From Verrucosispora sioxanthis (GTDB taxonomy: Bacteria > Actinomycetota > Actinomycetes > Mycobacteriales > Micromonosporaceae), in the NCBI RefSeq assembly GCF_010560025.1, contig NZ_SAIY01000011.1:62001-126000 (forward strand): a DNA stretch of 64,000 nt, read 5' to 3'. The notes beneath the pieces were generated by a model, which worked only from the letters and a program-made list of their open reading frames with translations, searched no databases and was not told where the DNA came from. Positions 19,059 through 26,553 of this stretch are shown here, piece after piece (the stretch's first letter is position 1; each line of letters begins with the position of its first letter). The translations under genes and the position numbers were made by a program.

Positions 19059-19093
19059 TCCCGGTTCGTTCCGGCCCGCCCGAGTGGCCGATG

Positions 19094-19111
19094 TATACCC
19101 CCCGGGGTATA
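19094..19111 (+). promoter_or_regulatory. CsoR/CstR-type operator
   Basis: TATACCCC-CC-GGGGTATA has perfect 8-bp arms with a 2-nt centre. This is the G/C-tract-with-AT-flanks form used by CsoR-family repressors (copper CsoR, sulfide CstR). It lies about 86 nt before the MBL-rhodanese start, and a -10-like TATATT (19108-19113) overlaps its right arm, so a bound repressor would block the promoter. Which CsoR-family member binds is unknown; the downstream sulfur gene favours a persulfide-sensing CstR type. Confidence 0.75.
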
Positions 19112-19196
19112 TTCGGATCGGTTACCCGATCGGGGCGGCATCTCCGCATCCCCGCCGGGTAAGCACTCGCTGGAGACGAGCAACCGAGGAGTTGGC

Positions 19197-20597
19197 ATGA
19201 CGGTGCAGGTGTCGGTCATCACGACGTCGTCCCTCGGCGACCGCAGCTACCTGGCCACCGACGGCCGGGTCGCGGTCGTGGTGGACCCGCAGCGGGACAT
19301 CGACCGGGTGCTGTACCTCGCCGGTGCGGCCGGCGTGCGGATCACCCACGTGGTCGAGACGCACCTGCACAACGACTACGTCTCCGGTGGGCTGGACCTG
19401 GCCCGGCTGACCGGGGCGCGGTACCTGGTCGCCGCCGCGGACGAGGTCGGTTTCGACCGGGTACCGGTCGGCGACGGCGACGTCGTCGAGGTGTCGGAGA
19501 CGCTGCGGCTGCGCGCCGTGGCCACCCCTGGTCACACCTTCCACCACCTGTCGTACGTGCTCGACGAGGCCACCGAGGGGGGCTGGACCGCGACCGGGGT
19601 CTTCACCGGCGGATCTCTGCTGTTCGGCACCACCGGCCGCACCGACCTGCTCGGCGCCGAGCACGCGCACGAGTTGGCCAAGCGCCAGCACACCTCGGCG
19701 CAGCGGCTCGCCGACCTGCTGCCGGACGGGGCACAGGTGTGGCCCACCCACGGCTTCGGCAGCTTCTGCTCGGCCAGCCAGGCCGACGCCCCCGACTCGA
19801 CGATCGGCCGGGAGAAGCAGGTCAACCCGGTGTTCCGGCTGGCCGCGACCGAGTTCGTCACCGAGACCCTGGCCGGTCTGGACGCCTACCCGGCGTACTA
19901 CGCGCACATGGGGGTGGCCAACACCGCCGGCCCGGCCCCCGTGGACCTCACCCCGGTGGCGCGAGCCGACGCCACGCAGTTGCGGGAGCGCATCGCCGCC
20001 GGGGAGTGGGTGGTCGACCTGCGACACCGCAAGGCGTACGCGGTCTCGCACCTGGCCGGCACGGTGAGCCTCGGCCTCGACGGCCCCATGTCGACCTGGC
20101 TCGGCTGGCTGATCGACTGGGGCACCCCGGTCACGCTGCTGGCCGAGACACCGGAGCAGGTCGCCGACGCCCAGCGCGAGCTGGTCCGGATCGGCATCGA
20201 CCGGCCCGCCGCCCAGGCGACCGGCACCCCCCGGCAGTGGGTCGACGAGCCCGCCGACCTGCGGGAACTGCTCGTCGCGGATTTCCCGGCGCTGGCCGCC
20301 GCGCAGGCCGGGAATCCACCGGCCGGGCTGCCCGCCCCGCAGGTCGTCCTCGACGTGCGGCTGGGCAACGAGTGGCGGGACGGCCACGTCGAGGATGCCG
20401 TGCACGTGCCGCTGCCCGAGCTGCCCCGCCGGCTGGCCGACATTCCGGCCGGCACCGTCTGGGTGCACTGCGGGTCCGGCTACCGGGCCGCCCTCGCCGC
20501 CTCCCTGCTGGCCAACGCCGGCCGCGACGTGGTGCTGATCAACGACCTCTTCGACCACGCCGAGGCGGCCGGCGTACGACTGGACTGCAGCGCCTGA
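19197..20597 (+). CDS. MBL-fold hydrolase with rhodanese domains (persulfide dioxygenase-like)
   Basis: The product is 466 aa, cytosolic. Residues about 1-240 are a metallo-beta-lactamase fold with the iron-binding motif HLHNDYVSGG and TPGHTFHHLSYV, as in ETHE1/CstB persulfide dioxygenases. Two rhodanese-like domains follow. The first (about 270-365) has no active-site Cys. The second (about 375-466) has the catalytic loop CGSGYRA. Such proteins oxidise glutathione or low-molecular-weight persulfides to sulfite and transfer sulfane sulfur. ATG 19197 follows CCGAGGAG. Regulation by a CsoR/CstR-type repressor is suggested by the operator upstream. Family firm, exact substrate inferred. Confidence 0.9.
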   Translation: MTVQVSVITTSSLGDRSYLATDGRVAVVVDPQRDIDRVLYLAGAAGVRITHVVETHLHNDYVSGGLDLARLTGARYLVAAADEVGFDRVPVGDGDVVEVSETLRLRAVATPGHTFHHLSYVLDEATEGGWTATGVFTGGSLLFGTTGRTDLLGAEHAHELAKRQHTSAQRLADLLPDGAQVWPTHGFGSFCSASQADAPDSTIGREKQVNPVFRLAATEFVTETLAGLDAYPAYYAHMGVANTAGPAPVDLTPVARADATQLRERIAAGEWVVDLRHRKAYAVSHLAGTVSLGLDGPMSTWLGWLIDWGTPVTLLAETPEQVADAQRELVRIGIDRPAAQATGTPRQWVDEPADLRELLVADFPALAAAQAGNPPAGLPAPQVVLDVRLGNEWRDGHVEDAVHVPLPELPRRLADIPAGTVWVHCGSGYRAALAASLLANAGRDVVLINDLFDHAEAAGVRLDCSA

Positions 20598-20651
20598 CCG
20601 CCGGCCGGGCTGGCCCGAGTGCCGCCGTCCGTCGGGTCAGCCGGCCGGCGG
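20598..20651. terminator. Bidirectional hairpin between convergent genes
   Basis: CCGCCGGCCGGGCTG pairs with CAGCCGGCCGGCGG across 25 nt, with a single one-base bulge. It spans the gap between the MBL-rhodanese stop and the histidine kinase stop and enters the last codons of the kinase gene. It could end transcription from both sides. Confidence 0.55.
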
Positions 20652-22085
20652 TTCCGGCGGACTGATCGGCAGCAGGACGCGGAACAGGGTGCTGCCGGGC
20701 GTGCTGGTCACCCGGATGTCACCGTGGTGCTTGTTGACCACGATCCGGTAGGAGATGTCCAGACCGAGGCCGGTACCCTCGCCGACCGGCTTCGTGGTGA
20801 AGAACGGCTCGAAGATCCGGGGGCGGATCTCGTCGGGGATGCCCGGGCCGGTGTCGGCGACCTCGACGATCAACCAGTCGTCCTGCCGGAGAGTCCGGAC
20901 GGTCAACACCCCGTCACCACCCATCGCGCCGAGCGCGTTGTCGATCAGATTGCTCCACACCTGGTTCAGCTCGGCGGCGTACGCCGGGATCGATGGCAGG
21001 CTCCGGTCGTACTCCCGGACCAGCCGGACCCCGGCGGTTATCTTGCCCTTGAACATCACGAGCGTGGCGTCGAGCAGTTCGTGCACGTCCACCACCTGGT
21101 ACGGCGCCCGGTCGAGCTGGGAGTACTGCTTGGCGGCACCGACCAGGGTGGAGATCCGGGTGGCGGCGTCGGCGATCTCCCGCATGAGCAGTTCGGTCTC
21201 GACCGTGTAGCTCAGCCAACGCACCGCCGCTTCCAGGTCCTCCTCGCCGACCGACGCGCGGACCCGTTCCAGCCAGTCGACGTCCAGCCCGCCGCCGACG
21301 AGCGTCGACGCCAGCTCCCAGCCGGCGGTCAGGCCCCGGTCGTCCAGCCAGTCGGTCAACTCGTCCTCGGCGTCACTTGTCGCCAGCGGTGAGAGCGTCG
21401 GTGCCTTGGCCACCCGCTCGACCGCCTCCTCCTGGAGGCCCACCAGGGAGTGCAGCCGGCGACCGTCGAGCCGGCCGTCGGCGATCATGGCGAGCTTGTG
21501 CCGCATTCCGGCGATCCGTTCCCGCAGGCTGGTGGTGGCCCGCACCGCCGCGCTCGCCGGATTGTTCAACTCGTGGGTCAGGCCGGCCGACAGGGAACCC
21601 AGGGCCAGCAGCCGCTCCCGTTCGCCGATCAGCGTCTGGGTGTCCCGCATCCCGATGAACATGCCCTCCAGCAGGTGCATCGCCATCGGGAACCAGGTAC
21701 GCACCGCGTGGGCGAACTGCTCCGCCGGCAGCACGAAGAACTCGGCGTCGGTGAGCGCCCACATGCTGTTGCGGTACTGCCGGTCGTCACCCAGGTACGC
21801 CTGGGTGGCACCGCCGTACACCCCGCGCTGCGCGGTGCGGCTGATCTCCACCTGGTCGCCGTGCACCGTGCGGCAGAGCCGCACCGTGCCGTCGAGCAGG
21901 ACGAAGAAGCACTCCGCCGAATCACCCTCGCCGTAGACCAGGTCGCCTTCGTTGCGCCGCTCGACCCGGCCCTGGTCGGCCAACCAGCTCAACTGGGCGT
22001 CGTCGAGCGATTCGAAGAGGAACAGCGTCCGCAGGTCGTCGGCGGTCAGCCGCCCCGGGCCGGTGCCAGGGTCCCCGCTGGTCAC
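20637..22085 (-). CDS. Histidine kinase with N-terminal cyclic-nucleotide-binding domain
   Basis: The product is 482 aa, soluble. Residues about 15-135 are a cNMP-binding/CRP-type sensor (LFLFESLDDAQLSWLAD, YGEGDSAECFFVLLDG). There follows a non-classical dimerisation region with His171 in LSAGLTHELNNP, an N-box NLIDNALGAM, a G1 box DTGPGIP and a terminal FFTTKPVGEGTGLGLDIS. There is no transmembrane helix, so it senses an internal signal. Its start overlaps the stop of the response regulator-reductase gene by 4 nt, so the pair is coupled and the REC domain of that protein is the likely phosphoacceptor. Family firm, signal unknown. Confidence 0.92.
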   Translation of the reverse strand: MTSGDPGTGPGRLTADDLRTLFLFESLDDAQLSWLADQGRVERRNEGDLVYGEGDSAECFFVLLDGTVRLCRTVHGDQVEISRTAQRGVYGGATQAYLGDDRQYRNSMWALTDAEFFVLPAEQFAHAVRTWFPMAMHLLEGMFIGMRDTQTLIGERERLLALGSLSAGLTHELNNPASAAVRATTSLRERIAGMRHKLAMIADGRLDGRRLHSLVGLQEEAVERVAKAPTLSPLATSDAEDELTDWLDDRGLTAGWELASTLVGGGLDVDWLERVRASVGEEDLEAAVRWLSYTVETELLMREIADAATRISTLVGAAKQYSQLDRAPYQVVDVHELLDATLVMFKGKITAGVRLVREYDRSLPSIPAYAAELNQVWSNLIDNALGAMGGDGVLTVRTLRQDDWLIVEVADTGPGIPDEIRPRIFEPFFTTKPVGEGTGLGLDISYRIVVNKHHGDIRVTSTPGSTLFRVLLPISPPEPPAG

Positions 22086-23740
22086 TGTGCCTCCAGGTAC
22101 CGGTGCACGAGCGACACGGCCATCGCGCCCTCACCGACGGCGGAGGCCACCCGCTTCACCGAGGCCGCGCGGACGTCACCGGCGGCGAACACGCCGGGCA
22201 CGCTCGATTCGAGGTGGTACGGCTCGCGTGGCAGCGACCAGCCTGCCGGTCGACGTCCCCCGGCGACCAGGTCCGGTCCGGTGACCACGAATCCCCGTTC
22301 GTCGCGGACCAGCGTGCCGTCCAACCATCCGGTCCGGGGCTCGGCACCGATGAAGACGAACAGCCAGGACGTCACCACCTCCCGCTGCTCGCCGGTCCGG
22401 GTGTCCCGCAGGGTCAGCCGTTGCAGGTGTTCGTCACCGGCGGCGCCCGCCACCTCGGTGTACGGGTGCACGGTCACCTGGTCGATGCGGCCCAGTTGGT
22501 CGATGAGGTACCGGGACATCGACGTGCTCAGGTCCGCGCCCCGGATCAGCAGGTGTACCCGCTTCGCGTAGCGGGAGAAGTAGACCGCCGCCTGCCCCGC
22601 CGAGTTGGCGCCGCCGACGATGTAGACGTCCTCGCCCACGCAGCTCGGTGCCTCGCTGGCCGCCGAGCCGTAGAAGACGCCCCGGCCGGTGAAGTCGGCC
22701 AGGCCGGGCGCGCCGAGCATCCGGTACGACACGCCGGTGGCCAGCACCACCGAGTGAGCGGCGAGTGTCTGTCCGTCACTGAACCGCAGCAGCCGCGCCG
22801 ACCCGGCTTCGGCCAGGCCCACCACCTCACGGGTGCTGAGCAGTTCCGCGCCGAACTTCAACGCCTGCCGGCGGGCCCGCTCGGTGAGCTGCGCCCCGGA
22901 GACCCCGTCGGGAAAGCCGAGGTAGTTCTCGATCCGGCTGCTCTGCCCGGCCTGTCCACCGGTGGCCAGCCGCTCCACCAGGACGGTGCGCAAGCCTTCC
23001 GAGGCCCCGTACACGGCGGCACCCAGGCCGGCCGGCCCGCCGCCAACCACCACCAGGTCGTAGAAGTCCGCCGTGGGGGTGACGTCCAGTCCCACCAGCC
23101 CGGCCAGTTCCGCCTCCGAGGGTGCCACCAGCGCCTTGCCGTCGGTGGTGACCACCAGCGGGACGTCGGCCGGAGTGGCCCCGGCCGCCGCGAGCAGCCG
23201 GCCGCCCTCGGGGTCGTCGGTCAGCAACCATCGGTACGGGACCAGGTTGCGGGCGAGGAAGTCCCGCACCGTGAACGACTCGGCGGACCAGCGGTGCCCG
23301 ACCACCCGGATCTCGCTCTCCCCGGCGGCCGGGCTGGCCGCCCACGCCTCCAGCAGGGAGTCGACCACCGGGTAGAGCTTCTCCTCCGGCGGGTGCCACG
23401 GTTTGAGCAGGTAGTGGTCGAGGTCGACCAGGTTGATCGCGTCGATCGCCGCGCCGGTGTCGGCGTAAGCGGTCAGCAGCACCCGGCGCGCGGCGGGGAA
23501 CAGGTCCATCGCGGCTTCCAGGAACTCGATGCCGTTCATCTCCGGCATCCGGTAGTCGGCCAGCAGCAGCGCCACCTGGTCGCCACGTAGCTTGACCTCG
23601 CGCAGCGCCTCCAGTGCCTCCGGCCCGGACGTGGCACGGACCACCCGGTACCGGTCGCCGTAGCGGCGCCGGATGTCCCGCGCGACCGCCCGGGAGACCG
23701 CCGGGTCGTCGTCGACGGAGAGGATCACCGGGTTCGCCAT
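22082..23740 (-). CDS. Response regulator/thioredoxin reductase fusion lacking CxxC
   Basis: The product is 552 aa. Residues about 1-125 are a receiver domain (acidic pair in SVDDDP, phosphoacceptor in LLADYRMPEMNG, Lys in LLKPW). About 140-220 resembles a thioredoxin/glutaredoxin-like fold but has WSAES where a redox CxxC would be. About 228-552 is a thioredoxin reductase-type flavoprotein (GGGPAGLGAA, VGGANSAGQAA, GVFAAGDVR). The canonical active-site CxxC is absent: FYGSAASEAPSC stands where FYCATCDG normally appears. ATG 23740 is used because it begins the receiver domain; a 26-codon frame upstream is not convincing. It is first in the operon with the cNMP-domain kinase. The role is probably phosphorylation-controlled electron transfer. 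Confidence 0.9.
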   Translation of the reverse strand: MANPVILSVDDDPAVSRAVARDIRRRYGDRYRVVRATSGPEALEALREVKLRGDQVALLLADYRMPEMNGIEFLEAAMDLFPAARRVLLTAYADTGAAIDAINLVDLDHYLLKPWHPPEEKLYPVVDSLLEAWAASPAAGESEIRVVGHRWSAESFTVRDFLARNLVPYRWLLTDDPEGGRLLAAAGATPADVPLVVTTDGKALVAPSEAELAGLVGLDVTPTADFYDLVVVGGGPAGLGAAVYGASEGLRTVLVERLATGGQAGQSSRIENYLGFPDGVSGAQLTERARRQALKFGAELLSTREVVGLAEAGSARLLRFSDGQTLAAHSVVLATGVSYRMLGAPGLADFTGRGVFYGSAASEAPSCVGEDVYIVGGANSAGQAAVYFSRYAKRVHLLIRGADLSTSMSRYLIDQLGRIDQVTVHPYTEVAGAAGDEHLQRLTLRDTRTGEQREVVTSWLFVFIGAEPRTGWLDGTLVRDERGFVVTGPDLVAGGRRPAGWSLPREPYHLESSVPGVFAAGDVRAASVKRVASAVGEGAMAVSLVHRYLEAQ

Positions 23741-23848
23741 GGGCCCATGAAACCACGCCCGTGTTTCGGTCACCGATGCCGACGACGGACCCGACCGCAG
23801 GGCGGTGTGCCACACCACAGTCCGGTGGCGAGCTGGTGTGCCGGCTGC

Positions 23849-24460
23849 TCAGGAGCGAGCCGCCGGGACGGCACGGAACACGATCGTCACGCTGAACGTG
23901 GTCCCGTCCACCTGGTAGGCGTAGCAGCCCGGTCCGGCCACGGTGGTGACGCCCGGCAGGTCGCTCTCCGGCGTGGTCAACACGGCATGGTGCCCGTCGT
24001 CGCGGGGCTCGCCGGTGTAGGAGAACACCGCCGTCGCGCTGCCCGGCGCGTCGATGCGCGCTGCCCGGACCAGCACCGGACCGGTGTAGCCGGAGCCGAT
24101 CCACCGGACCTTCTTCGGGTACGTGCCGTCCGGTTGCCGGTCCTCGTCGCGCAGTTGCAGGGCACCGTCGACGAAGTAGTCGGCGACCGGGTACAGCGGG
24201 CCGGGGCCGAGCACCCGGGACGCCAGGTCGCTGTCGGACCAGGGCCGGGGCTCGGTGACCGGGCAGGGGTCGCCGGGCCCGACGGTGGGCAGTTGGAGTG
24301 GCGGAGCCGTCCATCCGGTGGACGAGGCCGTCGGCGTCGGCGACCCCGGCGCGGCATCCGGCGGTGCGGCGTCACAGGCCGCCATGCTCAGCGCTAGCAG
24401 AACGGCGGCGCTCACCCACGGCCATCGCATCATCTCCGCAGTATCGACCCGTTGCGTCAT
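23849..24460 (-). CDS. Secreted lipoprotein of unknown function
   Basis: The product is about 203 aa. The N-terminus has a hydrophobic stretch and the lipobox LSMAAC, so Cys would be lipidated and the protein anchored outside the membrane. A Pro/Ser/Thr spacer follows, then a compact domain with two Cys (GDPCPV and GPGCYAY) that may form a disulfide. Three start codons are possible (24460, 24433, 24430), all keeping the lipobox; the ribosome site is weak for each. No recognised domain. Confidence 0.75.
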   Translation of the reverse strand: MTQRVDTAEMMRWPWVSAAVLLALSMAACDAAPPDAAPGSPTPTASSTGWTAPPLQLPTVGPGDPCPVTEPRPWSDSDLASRVLGPGPLYPVADYFVDGALQLRDEDRQPDGTYPKKVRWIGSGYTGPVLVRAARIDAPGSATAVFSYTGEPRDDGHHAVLTTPESDLPGVTTVAGPGCYAYQVDGTTFSVTIVFRAVPAARS

Positions 24461-24557
24461 CCGCACAGCCCCGGTACGCCGTCGAACTCGCGACGCCCGC
24501 CTTCGGCACCGCCGGTCCCCGCTTCGGTTGTCGGCCGGTGCCCTGATGCTGCGGCCG

Positions 24558-25882
24558 CTACGACTCGGGCTTCGAAGCACAACGTGCCCGATCGAGCAGG
24601 GCCCGCCGCTCAGCCTCGCCGTGCACCCGGTCCGCCGCCGCGCGGAACAGCGCCGCTGCCCGCTCCCGGTCACCCTGCCGGGCGACGAGGTCCGCCTCCA
24701 CCGCCAGGGTCAACGGATAGCCGTCGAGCCCGCCGCCGGCACGCGCCTCGGTGAGCAGGGCCAGCCCGACCTCCGGCCCGTACGCGTACCCGTGCGCGAC
24801 GGCTCGGTTCAACGCCACCACCGGGGTCGGCTGCGCCTGGACGAGCTGTTCGTAGCAGTCGGCGATCCGTCGCCAGTCGGTGGCCTCTGCGCTGGGCGCG
24901 GTGGCGTGGCACGCCGCGATCCGGGCCTGCCACGCGTACGGGCCGGACCCGGTCAGCCGGACGAGCAGGCGGTCGGCCTCGGCGATCGCCGCGTGGTCCC
25001 ACCGGGACCGGTCCTGTCGATCGAGCGGAATCAGGTTGCCGTCGCTGTCCCGCCGGGCGGTCCGGCGGGAGTGCTGCAACAGGAACAGCGCCAGCAACGC
25101 CGTCACCTCCTGCTGTTCCGGCATGAGCCGGACCAGCAACCGGGCCAACCGGATCGCCTCCTCGGCGAAGGCCGGTTCGCCGTCCGCGTCGTAGCCCTGG
25201 GTGAACAGCAGGTAGAGCACGCCCAGCACGCCGGGCAGGCGTTCGGTCAGGGCATGGCCACGCGGCACCCGGTACGGGATACCCGCCTCGGCGATCCTCG
25301 TCTTGGCCCGGGTGAGCCGCCGCGTCATGGTGGACTCGCTGACCAGGAAGGCCCGGGCGATGTCGGCGGTCGGTACCGCGCAGATCGTCCGGAGGGTCAG
25401 CGCGACCCGCGCCTGCGGCGCGAGTGCCGGATGGCAGCAGGTGAAGATGAGCCGCAGCCGGTCGTCCACCACCTCCTCGTCCGGTACCGGTTCCGCGGTG
25501 GCGGCCGTCAGCGCCAGCACCGCCACCTCGCGCAGCTTGCGCCGTTCGACCGAGGCCCGCCGCAGCACGTCGAGCAGCCGGTTCCGGGCAACGGCCATCA
25601 GCCAGCCCGCCGGGTTGGCCGGTACCCCGTCCACCGGCCAACGATCCAGTGCCCGGGCCAGGGCCTCCTGCGTACAGTCCTCGGCCAGCGTCCAGTCTCC
25701 GGTGATCCGGATCAGGGCCGCCACGATCCGCGGGTACGCCTCGACGGCGGTGGCCGCGACGGCTTGCGCCGCCGCGGCCCGGTCGGCCGCCGTGCCCCGT
25801 TACCGGCACGCCGCCGCGCCGCCGCGCCGTCGTCGTCGGTCGACGCCCGCGGCGCCGCGTTCTCGGCGGCCGGCTCCGTCAC
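24558..25882 (-). CDS. ECF sigma factor, DUF6596-tailed, with apparent frameshift
   Basis: From 25724 leftward an intact frame encodes sigma region 2 (GDWTLAEDCTQEALARALDRWP), region 4 (AVPTADIARAFLVSESTMTRRLTRAK) and a long helical tail of the ECF42/DUF6596 type. The expected N-terminus is missing in this frame: no usable start exists before GTG 25724, which would cut region 2. The sister frame begins MTEPAAENAAPRAS at GTG 25882, overlapping the YCII stop by 4 nt exactly as such pairs usually do. One extra G in the G4 run (plus-strand C run 25795-25798) would join the frames. It is either a sequencing error or a real lesion. The YCII neighbour is the usual partner. Confidence 0.82.
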
Positions 25883-26214
25883 TGCTCGAAGTCGGCGAAC
25901 GGGCGGAGTTCGATCCGCCCGGCCCAGGCCATCGGATGCGCCCGGGCCACCTCGATCGCCTCGTCCAGATCGGCGCACTCCAGCAGGTCGAAGCCGACGA
26001 TCATCTCCTTGACCTCGGCGAACGGCCCGTCCGAGACCAACAGTTGGCCATCGCGGACCCGTACCGTGGTGGCGGCCGAGGCTGGCGCCAGCTGGGCGCC
26101 CTGGAGGCGTCGACCGGCCGCGTCGTTCTCGGCCACCCACACCTCGACGTCCGGGTGGTTGCTCGGCTCCGGGTCCGGCTCCGGATCGGTGCAGACCAGC
26201 ATCATGTACTTCAC
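25879..26214 (-). CDS. YCII/DGPF-domain protein
   Basis: The product is 111 aa, cytosolic. It starts MKYMMLVCTDPEP and contains the DGPF motif (LLVSDGPFAEVKE), the mark of the YCII-related family that accompanies ECF42-type sigma factors. GTG 26214 follows GGGAG at 8 nt; the longer upstream frame has no support. The stop overlaps the putative sigma start (GTGA), so translation is coupled. A regulatory role for the sigma factor is suspected in this family, not proven. Confidence 0.88.
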   Translation of the reverse strand: MKYMMLVCTDPEPDPEPSNHPDVEVWVAENDAAGRRLQGAQLAPASAATTVRVRDGQLLVSDGPFAEVKEMIVGFDLLECADLDEAIEVARAHPMAWAGRIELRPFADFEQ

Positions 26215-26553
26215 GTCGGATCTCCCATCAAGTCGTCCTGCCGGGTGGTACATCGGCATGACGAACGGCAGGCCAGCGATCGGACAGCCCCTGCCCGCCC
26301 GACCGTATCCCCGGTCGGCCGTCCTGTCAGTCCCCGTACCGCCACCCGGCTCCCGTACACCGTCCGATCGGTCACCGCACGTGTCGACCGGCGCCACACT
26401 GCGGCGCTCGTAACGGATGTACCGTCGGTCGATCTCGCCGTACCGTCGCACTCGGCGCGGCCCGGACACTCGGTGACGAGGCTGGACGGCCCGGCACCAG
26501 GACAGCACTGACGGCGATGCGCCCAGCCGCCGGCCGACGCTCCGGAGGTCCCC
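26215..26553. other. Divergent promoter region, no gene seen
   Basis: This 339-bp gap lies between the YCII gene (leftward) and the metalloprotease-like lipoprotein gene (rightward). Shadow frames run through it but none has a ribosome site or recognisable product. It should hold both promoters; I found no clear inverted repeat. Confidence 0.5.

Noticed and set aside
24670..25809. 379-aa frame as the sigma factor
   Set aside because: It is a shadow of the sigma frame; the sigma regions 2 and 4 are in the other frame.
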